A stretch of 11,934 bases of DNA, from the NCBI GenBank assembly GCA_944386395.1, contig CALXAZ010000143.1:1-11934 (forward strand), given 5' to 3'. Shown piece after piece: positions 5,672 to 11,934 of this stretch. Each line of letters begins with the position of its first letter. Within the stretch, counting starts at the first letter, position 1. Origin of the DNA: an uncultured Clostridia bacterium (GTDB taxonomy: Bacteria > Bacillota > Clostridia > Oscillospirales > JAAYOS01). Both the position numbers and the translations under genes were made by a program. The notes under the pieces are model-generated. The model was given only the letters and a program-made list of their open reading frames with translations. It made no database searches and was not told the origin of the DNA.

Positions 5672-6988
5672 ATGAATTTACCCGAAAAATTACAGACACT
5701 GAGAAAACAAAACAGTTTTTCCCAAGAGGAACTGGCCGAGAAACTAGGGGTCTCTCGACAAGCTGTATCAAAATGGGAAAGCGGTGCCGCTATTCCTGAA
5801 GTTGAAAAGCTTATAGAGCTTTCTCGCATTTTTGGCGTATCACTAAACGAACTGTTACAGGTGGAAGAAACTACCGAACAGGCTCAATCTCCAGCTATTT
5901 CCCAGGAATTTAGCGAAGATCAAGTTGCAAAGATAGAGCTGCTTATTGATAAACATATCGCAGCCTCGAAGCAGTCCGTAAAGTCCAAACGCTTTATAGT
6001 TTTTTCTGTGGCAACTGTACTGATAATAGCTCTGTTTTATATTTTTACTTTTTCAAAAATCGGACGCATAAATGATGAAATTTCAGATTTGCAATTTAGA
6101 ATTTCTGATATAAATTCATCTGTTCAATCGCAATTATCCTCATTTTCTGCAAATTTTTCATCACTTTTAGAAAGTCAAAACAGTATTGTTTCAACCTTTA
6201 ACTGTGAGATTGTGGCTGTGGATCTCGCCAATCAAATATTTACCGCAAAGCTTTCCGTACTTCCAAAAACCTTTACAGACAACATGAGCTTTACTTTTAC
6301 CGCAGAGTTTGGAGAAACCAGCCTGCCCGTTGCCGCCGTTCTCAATGGTTCTGCATTTGAGACCGAAATTACTAATCTACCAATGTCAACAGAAATCAAT
6401 CTTATGCTGACATATGAACAGGATGGCATAAAGCAAAACGAACCCCTTGAGCCCTTTTCCCTGCCTCTGGATTATTTTTTGCTCGACATCCAAAGCTCCT
6501 GTTCCCGTTATAGCTTTTACCCTCTTGAACAAAAATTAACTTTTAATAATTCTGATATTAATACTACCATCAGCTTTTCAAAGCCTTTTGATCCCGACAG
6601 CAATCTTCCATACCCATATCCTATATCAGCTTCTGTACAAATATTGATAAACGACGAGTTATACAGGGAATATCCAATAGACCTTAAGAATCCTTCTTCT
6701 GGCAATTCAGATACAGAGCCGGCTGAGCCTGCTATTGCCTCACCTTCAGACAGTGGCTCTGCCAATGTCTCCTCCTATTTTTTAGGGGAATCGTACACCA
6801 CCAATATAACCGAGGTCATCACTTTGCAGGAGGGTGACTCTATAAAACTTGTCTCTGTGTGCGAGGACAGCAATCACTATAAATATATACATACCATCGT
6901 ACATGAAAAGCTTGTGGGGAGCACTCTGGTCGAAGCCACCGACTGGCGCGACTTGCACTCCACGGAGATTATCTATCCACATGCTTAA
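5672..6988 (+). CDS. Membrane-anchored XRE-family regulator with large extracellular domain
   Basis: A 438-residue protein. Residues 5-62 are a classic XRE/Cro-CI helix-turn-helix: SQEELAEKLGVSRQAVSKWE is the DNA-binding pair, and IPEVEKLIELSRIFGVSLNEL completes the five-helix domain. A charged linker (63-105) follows, then one transmembrane helix (about 107-127), then a Ser/Asp-rich helical stretch (130-170) that could be a coiled coil. Residues ~171-438 should lie outside the cell. They are rich in beta-prone and aromatic residues, with a Pro/Ser/Glu linker at 340-365 dividing two possible subdomains; I recognise no domain. The plan suggests a one-component sensor that detects an extracellular or envelope signal and binds DNA while membrane-bound, or after release. 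AAGGAG at 5660-5665 supports the start. It is divergent from the AEC permease, a plausible target. Confidence 0.88.
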   Translation: MNLPEKLQTLRKQNSFSQEELAEKLGVSRQAVSKWESGAAIPEVEKLIELSRIFGVSLNELLQVEETTEQAQSPAISQEFSEDQVAKIELLIDKHIAASKQSVKSKRFIVFSVATVLIIALFYIFTFSKIGRINDEISDLQFRISDINSSVQSQLSSFSANFSSLLESQNSIVSTFNCEIVAVDLANQIFTAKLSVLPKTFTDNMSFTFTAEFGETSLPVAAVLNGSAFETEITNLPMSTEINLMLTYEQDGIKQNEPLEPFSLPLDYFLLDIQSSCSRYSFYPLEQKLTFNNSDINTTISFSKPFDPDSNLPYPYPISASVQILINDELYREYPIDLKNPSSGNSDTEPAEPAIASPSDSGSANVSSYFLGESYTTNITEVITLQEGDSIKLVSVCEDSNHYKYIHTIVHEKLVGSTLVEATDWRDLHSTEIIYPHA

Positions 6989-7070
6989 ATACCTCTTCCT
7001 CTTTCCTCGCTTCAATATCGCAGAGAATTATTTGCTTGACAGCTTAAGCTCCTGTAATCCTCACAATAAC

Positions 7071-7114
7071 ATGACAAAAGGCAGCATAGCAAACGCTACG
7101 CTGCCTTTTGTCAT
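7071..7114. terminator. Long bidirectional terminator hairpin
   Basis: Twenty-base arms (7071-7090 and 7095-7114) pair with a single A-C mismatch around loop AAAC. The AAAAGGCAGC/GCTGCCTTTT core gives U tracts on either strand. It lies 82 bases after the XRE gene and 139 bases beyond the last gene of the convergent antiporter operon, so it can end both. Between 7115 and 7253 I see nothing else except a weak 5-bp hairpin near 7163-7178. Confidence 0.8.
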
Positions 7115-7253
7115 CAAAACAGACATATAACATTTTCTTATCTACCGCAATTATCTTTAGCTCAAGCGAGTTGCTTGTTTATATCCTAATCAAAGAGGTG
7201 CAGTTCCAACTTATATTTCGCAACAGCACTCGTTATTATTTTACAAAATAGGC

Positions 7254-9182
7254 TTAAGCAAACAGCAGATAAAACAGCGTTGCCATAACACCTATCCCGG
7301 CAAGCATCAGGCTGTATGCCAAACTCATCGTGAACCCTTTTCTTTGCGAGCTCCGCCTGGAATACTTTCCGAAATAATTGTCTGTCGGCGCAAGCACTGG
7401 GCGATATGGATCATTGAATATGGTCTTGCGGAAAAATAAAATTATCCAGTCAACAAGCGATCCTGCAACCCTTGCAAAAAATGCCCCTACAAACGGCAAC
7501 ACAGTAAGCATCAACGGGCGATATACATATTTTTCGATGCTAAACACCGACGGCAGATTTATATATGTTTTTCCACCCTTCTTGCTCTTCCTTGTCATAA
7601 TAAGCCGCACAACGACAAAATAGATTACAACCCCTATAATCAGCGAGTAAGCGGCTCCCTTGATATTGGTAAACGAAAAGTAATTAACGATATGCTCAGG
7701 TGCCTTTCCATTTACCATCCCCCTGCACAGACCAGCTATTCCATTCATTATATTGTACGGAAGCATGCCCATCAGCGGAAGGATCACCGCGCAGACCGAC
7801 ACCACCGCCGCAACTACTGGTGACACATACTGTTTCTTTTCCAGCGGCTTTTCAGGCTTTTCAATAAATACTGCAACAAATATTTTTAGCATATATGCAC
7901 ATGTCAGCCCTCCGGATATTATAAATACCCATTCGACGAACCTAAACAGACCACTCATTTCACCTGCAATCGCTATATATTCAACGATGCTTTCGTGTAT
8001 AAGTGTTTTGCTTATATATCCGTTCCATAACGGCATACCAATAATTCCAAGCGCTCCCATCGCAAAAGCAAATCCTAGCAGAGGCTTGTTCCTTCCAAAA
8101 CCTCGGATTTTGTTTAAATCGTATGTGCCGGTATTAAAGAAAATTATCTCAGCACAGCTGAATAGCAACACCTTTATCATAGAATGATTAAACAGATGCA
8201 GTATGCTGCCATCAACCGCAAGCGCATTTTCCTCACCCAGCAAACCCTGCATACCAACCGCTACAAGGATGAATCCTATCTGCGACATAGATGAAAAAGC
8301 CAATGTGCGCTTTAGATTCATTGTTAGCACGCCAAATACCCCACCGACAACCATCGTTAGCATGCCTAGGACAAGTATTAACATTCCCCACTTTTCATCG
8401 TGCAGGAACACCTGACCCGTAAGAACAAATATCCCAAATATACCCGCTTTACTCAATATTGCAGACAAAAGCGCTGTTGTAGGTGCAGGCGCATACATAT
8501 ATGAAGTAGGCAGCCATGTATGTAGCGGGAACATTCCCGCCTTTACCCCAAAGCCAAATAGCGTCAATACTCCAGCAGCATACAGCATTCCCCTATTCTG
8601 TACTGCCGAGGATGCCACATACAGCTCAGATATCTCAAGCGTCCCTGTAAGGCTATATAGCATAAACACGCCCATCAGCGTTACAAGCCCGCCTACCACC
8701 GCAAAAGCAAGGTAATTCTGAGCTGCGCGATATGCCGCATGATCCTCATTGTGCATAACAAGTACATATGAGGCAAAGGACATCATCTCAAAAAAGATAA
8801 AAGTAGTATATAGGTTTGCAGAAAGGAATATACCAAGCGTAGCCCCATAGGTAATAAGAGCAAACATATAATAGCGAGCCTGGTTACTAGTTTCCTTTAG
8901 ATATCCTACAGAAGTTATCGATGTCACAAGCCAAATAAAAGAAGCCAACACCGCAAGCGCTCCATTGAAACCTGAGGCTGTAAAATGTAATCCAAGTCCG
9001 CAGAACCCATCCACCCGAAACTCCGCTTTGCCCGCAAGTAGTATCACCGAAACTGCACTTCCTATTGCGGTAACTAAAATAGAAAGTATCTGCGGCATAG
9101 TGTATGACTTTCTACCTGAATAGTACGCAATGATCCCACATACCATCGGGGCAAACACCACAAGCAGCATTAAAAATTCCAT
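7254..9182 (-). CDS. NuoL/HyfB/EchA-like proton-translocating antiporter subunit
   Basis: A 642-residue, very hydrophobic integral membrane protein of the Proton_antipo_M family (PF00361). Residues ~1-530 form the antiporter core of about fourteen helices. The expected charged residues of the proton path are present: Glu132 in FFEMMSF, Lys214 in GFGVKAGMFPLHTWLP, Lys245 in SKAGIF, His333 and Lys337 in FNHSMIKVLLF, and Lys392 in GYISKTL. Residues ~540-642 are an extension with an amphipathic stretch and a final transmembrane helix, as in NuoL, HyfB and EchA, where it ties the membrane arm together. It is the last gene of the operon, 36 bases after the MrpD-like gene, with AAAGGTG nine bases before its ATG. 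It should pump H+ or Na+ as part of a complex; whether Mrp, hydrogenase or complex I type cannot be read here. Confidence 0.92.
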   Translation of the reverse strand: MEFLMLLVVFAPMVCGIIAYYSGRKSYTMPQILSILVTAIGSAVSVILLAGKAEFRVDGFCGLGLHFTASGFNGALAVLASFIWLVTSITSVGYLKETSNQARYYMFALITYGATLGIFLSANLYTTFIFFEMMSFASYVLVMHNEDHAAYRAAQNYLAFAVVGGLVTLMGVFMLYSLTGTLEISELYVASSAVQNRGMLYAAGVLTLFGFGVKAGMFPLHTWLPTSYMYAPAPTTALLSAILSKAGIFGIFVLTGQVFLHDEKWGMLILVLGMLTMVVGGVFGVLTMNLKRTLAFSSMSQIGFILVAVGMQGLLGEENALAVDGSILHLFNHSMIKVLLFSCAEIIFFNTGTYDLNKIRGFGRNKPLLGFAFAMGALGIIGMPLWNGYISKTLIHESIVEYIAIAGEMSGLFRFVEWVFIISGGLTCAYMLKIFVAVFIEKPEKPLEKKQYVSPVVAAVVSVCAVILPLMGMLPYNIMNGIAGLCRGMVNGKAPEHIVNYFSFTNIKGAAYSLIIGVVIYFVVVRLIMTRKSKKGGKTYINLPSVFSIEKYVYRPLMLTVLPFVGAFFARVAGSLVDWIILFFRKTIFNDPYRPVLAPTDNYFGKYSRRSSQRKGFTMSLAYSLMLAGIGVMATLFYLLFA

Positions 9183-9218
9183 TATTTCACACCTTTCCTT
9201 GCAGAATATACTGCCAGC

Positions 9219-10691
9219 TTAGAACAATCCGGCAGCTATCTGCTGGAAAATGTTTATCAGCGGCGCAGGAAATACTGCCAACACAACCGAAGCAGCAGTC
9301 AGTAACGTCAGCGGAACAGTCATAAGCCTGTTAGGATCAGCCACGTCCTTCACCTGCTCCAAACGAAAATCCTTTTTGGGGAAATATGCGGTTATCACAA
9401 CTGAAAGCAGGTATAGTGCTGTCAGCAGTGCAGAAATGATAAGCGCCGCTATTCCCACATATGCCAGCGGGTTACCTGTTTCGACAGCAGCCGTCGCGAG
9501 CTGCCATTTGCTTGTAAATCCAGCAAACGGAGGAACTCCTATCAATCCAAGAGAGCTGATAGCAAATGTCAACATCGTTACAGGCATCGCTTTTCCAAAG
9601 CCCTCCAGGGTATAGACGTACTCGTGATGTGTCTTATAAAGCACCGCACCAGCGCAGAAGAAGAGAGTTATTTTTATCACAGCATGGAATATCATATGAA
9701 TAAGCCCGCCAACAAGACCTGCCGGCGTCATAAGTACTACTCCGAAAAGTATGTAAGAGAGGTTGCTCACTGTGGAATACGCAAGGCGACGCTTGAAATG
9801 GCTCGTGCGTAGGGCCATGGTAGATCCAAACACTATCGTAAATATCACAACTCCCATCATCACATATTGCACCCATGTCCCATACAGGAATTCTGTACCA
9901 AAGCAATAATATGTGAGGCGGATTATTGCAAATACTCCCGCCTTAACCACTGCTACAGCGTGAAGCAGAGCAGACACCGGAGTTGGCGCAACTGATGCCG
10001 ACGGCAACCAGCCATGCAACGGGAAAACTGCCGCCTTCACTCCAAATCCCATAAATCCAAGCAGGTATACTGTAAGCAACACGTCCTTATACCCACTAAT
10101 CTTCTCAGCCGCAAGGGTTCCGCCCATTACAAAATCCAGTGAGCCGAACTGCGAAATAAATATCATCGCGATAAAGGCAAACGCCGCACCCGACATCGAA
10201 TAGATCAGGTACTTCTTACCGGCAGAGCGTGCCTTATCATCCATCGCATGCATAACGAGCGGCAAAGTAGCAAGCGTCAGCAGCTCATAAAACAGATAAA
10301 ACGTGAGCATATTTGCCGCAAATGACAGCCCAACCACTACTCCAAAGCTCATCGTGAAGAACGAGAAAAATTTTGTCTCTTTTCCCTCGTGCTTTATATA
10401 TTCAAACGAGTAAAATGTCGTCACGGTCCAGAGAACTGAAACCATTGTCCCAAAAACCGACGAAAGCCCATCTACACGAAACGCAAGGCTCATCCCCTCG
10501 CTGAATCTTATCAGCGTCAGCTCTTCTTTCGGTCCAAAGAAAATTACTCCAAGCGTTATCAACATATTTACCGCTACAACAGAGGCAACATATATCTGTC
10601 TCTTCCTCCGGTCACTGCACCCGGAGATCAGAAGCCCCGCTCCCGCAACTATCGGCAGCAGCACAGGCAGGATAACAATTAAGCTGTTCAA
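9219..10691 (-). CDS. MrpD/NuoN-like antiporter subunit (second copy)
   Basis: A 490-residue integral membrane protein, close in length to MrpD of Na+/H+ antiporters (about 493). Proton_antipo_M family marks: Glu136 in FYELLTL, Lys219 in GVKAAVFPLHGWLP, Lys250 in VVKAGVF, His336 and Lys340 in FHAVIKITLFF, Lys395 in GFTSKW. All key charges are kept, so a working ion channel half is expected. The start is TTG at 10691, with GAAAGGAG 11 bases upstream and no better in-frame codon; the next Met is residue 43, inside the first helices. It follows the paralogous gene by 39 bases and precedes the NuoL-like gene by 36, clearly one operon. Its visible paralogue aligns to it without gaps at an offset of 90 residues. 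Either MrpD or a NuoN/NuoM-like member of a larger enzyme is possible. Confidence 0.92.
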   Translation of the reverse strand: MNSLIVILPVLLPIVAGAGLLISGCSDRRKRQIYVASVVAVNMLITLGVIFFGPKEELTLIRFSEGMSLAFRVDGLSSVFGTMVSVLWTVTTFYSFEYIKHEGKETKFFSFFTMSFGVVVGLSFAANMLTFYLFYELLTLATLPLVMHAMDDKARSAGKKYLIYSMSGAAFAFIAMIFISQFGSLDFVMGGTLAAEKISGYKDVLLTVYLLGFMGFGVKAAVFPLHGWLPSASVAPTPVSALLHAVAVVKAGVFAIIRLTYYCFGTEFLYGTWVQYVMMGVVIFTIVFGSTMALRTSHFKRRLAYSTVSNLSYILFGVVLMTPAGLVGGLIHMIFHAVIKITLFFCAGAVLYKTHHEYVYTLEGFGKAMPVTMLTFAISSLGLIGVPPFAGFTSKWQLATAAVETGNPLAYVGIAALIISALLTALYLLSVVITAYFPKKDFRLEQVKDVADPNRLMTVPLTLLTAASVVLAVFPAPLINIFQQIAAGLF

Positions 10692-10702
10692 TATTTTAAC
10701 CG

Positions 10703-10710
10703 CTCCTTTC
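10703..10710 (-). promoter_or_regulatory. Ribosome binding site supporting a TTG start
   Basis: Minus-strand GAAAGGAG, 11 bases before the TTG at 10691. It is the only strong site near the N-terminus and justifies the non-ATG start. Confidence 0.75.
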
Positions 10711-10730
10711 TCGGGAACTGCAAAATTCCG

Positions 10731-11934
10731 CTACTTTATTATCTGTCCGGCAAGCGATTGGAAGAAATTTATCAAGCCCGTCGGAAAAATTCCAAGCACT
10801 ACCGCCGCCGCAGAAAACAGCGAAAGCGGAACAGTCATCAGCCCATTTGGCTCACGCTTCTCCATTTCTGCGTAGCCGTAATCGGTTCCGGGGAAAAATG
10901 CTGCGGCCATAATCGGCAGCAGGTATCCGGCTGTGAGCAGCGCGCTTACAAGCAACACAGCCGCTCCTACAGTCCCAAGCACTCCAAAATCAGCAAGAGC
11001 CCCAGTCGCAAGGAACCATTTGCTTACAAATCCCGCGAGCGGAGGTATTCCCACAAGCGATAGTGACGCTATCGTAAAACACCACATAACTATGGGCATC
11101 TGCTTCCCTATCCCGCGCAACTGGTCGACATACGTCCTATCAGTCTTATATATGATTGACCCAGCCGAAAGAAAGAGGATGTTCTTTGCCACCGCATGAA
11201 ACGCGACCTGAAGGAGGGCCCCTGTGAGACCTGCTGGACTCATAAGCATAAGCCCAAAAATCACATACGATACCTGACTGACCGTTGAATAAGCCAGCCT
11301 CTTCTTCAGCAGTCTCTCCTTATACGCAAGCATTGAACCCATAAATACAGTCAAAAGTGCAAGTATTAGCAGCACCGTCTGAACCCATGTCCCGCCGAGG
11401 AACTCTGTCCCGAATACAAAATACGTAATACGTATTATCCCAAGCACTCCGGCTTTTGTTATAATCCCGGAGAGAACTGCCGACGCCGGAGCCGGGGCCA
11501 CCGGATGCGCTGTCGGAAGCCATGCATGCAAAGGAAACATACCAGCTTTGCACCCAAACCCGATTACCATTACAAAGTATATCACAAGAAGCAGCGGCTC
11601 ATTGCCTGCCACAAGAGCTTGGTCAAGCGTACCTCCAGACGCAAAATCTCCCACAGAATACGCATTTACAAAAAAGAATCCAAGCAGAACAAGCCCTGCA
11701 CCAAATACCGAATACCCCAAATATTTCAGCCCTGCCGAAATAGCTTCTTTTGTCTCGGAATGTATTACAAGCGGTACTGTTATCAGGGTCATCATCTCAT
11801 AAAAAAGATAGAACGTTGGCACATTTGCCGCAAAACACAGACCTACAAGGACACCTGTTGTCATCGTGTAAAAAGTGAAAAACCGTTCTTCTTTTCCTTC
11901 GTGCTTTATATACTCAAATGCATATATTCCTACA
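10731..11934 (-). CDS. MrpD/NuoN-like antiporter subunit (first copy), N-terminus outside the window
   Basis: The frame stays open to the window edge, so the ATG at 11864 is internal; 400 residues are visible and about 90 are missing by comparison with the next gene. It is a multi-helix membrane protein of the Proton_antipo_M family. Visible residues Glu46 (FYEMMTL), Lys129 (GCKAGMFPLHAWLP), Lys160 (TKAGVLG), His246 and Lys250 (FHAVAKNILFL) and Lys305 (GFVSKW) match the proton-path charges of its paralogue at a constant offset of 90, with no gaps over at least 310 residues. Both also share FEYIKHEGKE and the PNxLMTVPLxL ending. It is the most upstream gene seen in the operon, and the remaining subunits presumably precede it. 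Its exact name depends on those partners. Confidence 0.92.
   Translation of the reverse strand, partial: VGIYAFEYIKHEGKEERFFTFYTMTTGVLVGLCFAANVPTFYLFYEMMTLITVPLVIHSETKEAISAGLKYLGYSVFGAGLVLLGFFFVNAYSVGDFASGGTLDQALVAGNEPLLLVIYFVMVIGFGCKAGMFPLHAWLPTAHPVAPAPASAVLSGIITKAGVLGIIRITYFVFGTEFLGGTWVQTVLLILALLTVFMGSMLAYKERLLKKRLAYSTVSQVSYVIFGLMLMSPAGLTGALLQVAFHAVAKNILFLSAGSIIYKTDRTYVDQLRGIGKQMPIVMWCFTIASLSLVGIPPLAGFVSKWFLATGALADFGVLGTVGAAVLLVSALLTAGYLLPIMAAAFFPGTDYGYAEMEKREPNGLMTVPLSLFSAAAVVLGIFPTGLINFFQSLAGQIIK

Noticed and set aside
7753..8187. 144-residue plus-strand frame opposite the NuoL-like gene
   Set aside because: Shadow of the conserved antiporter gene; its composition mirrors the hydrophobic codons on the other strand.
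9219..11934. DNA-level direct repeat formed by the two MrpD-like genes
   Set aside because: The likeness is at protein level; I did not find long identical DNA stretches, so this is not listed as a nucleotide repeat.
1..11934. CRISPR array, toxin-antitoxin pair, transposase, prophage or tRNA
   Set aside because: No regularly spaced repeats, no mobile-element proteins, no paired small toxin-like genes and no tRNA cloverleaf were recognised on either strand.

Overview
The window reads as chromosomal DNA of an anaerobic, low-to-moderate GC Firmicute, most likely a clostridium. The grounds are AGGAG-type ribosome sites, TTGACA/TATAAT promoters, hairpin terminators with T tracts, a rubrerythrin, an XRE regulator of the Firmicutes type, and Mrp/complex I-like antiporter subunits. 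This is inference from gene content; no rRNA or other taxonomic marker is present. I see no rRNA, tRNA, CRISPR array, insertion sequence or prophage gene.

Layout. Positions 1-1089 (+) are the C-terminal part of a YgiQ-type radical SAM protein, closed by a strong terminator. Next come a small Ser/Thr-rich lipoprotein (1252-1569, +) and a rubrerythrin (1781-2317, +) with its own promoter and a PerR/Fur-like operator candidate. A bidirectional terminator separates rubrerythrin from a convergent gene for a membrane-anchored protein of unknown function (2374-3012, -). That gene diverges from a uridine phosphorylase (3250-4008, +); the shared intergenic region holds two promoter candidates, a GC-rich palindrome and a perfect 10-bp tandem repeat.

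The middle holds a histidine-phosphatase remnant lacking its N-terminal half (4132-4392, -), lying directly downstream of an AEC-family permease (4405-5343, -). A 328-bp divergent region separates the permease from a membrane-anchored XRE regulator (5672-6988, +). A 20-bp-stem hairpin (7071-7114) ends that gene and also faces the operon on the other side.

The right 40% (7254-11934, -) is the distal end of an operon encoding three successive proton-antiporter-type membrane subunits. Two are MrpD/NuoN-like paralogues that align without gaps over their visible cores. The last is a 642-residue NuoL/HyfB/EchA-like subunit with a C-terminal extension. They should form the ion-pumping membrane arm of an Mrp-type antiporter or of a complex I/group 4 hydrogenase-like enzyme. 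The partner subunits, which would decide between these, lie upstream outside the window.

I found no clearly new biological system. The best leads are the triple antiporter operon with unknown partners, the membrane-spanning one-component regulator, the conserved unknown secreted-side protein, and the tandem repeat placed just upstream of the uridine phosphorylase promoter.
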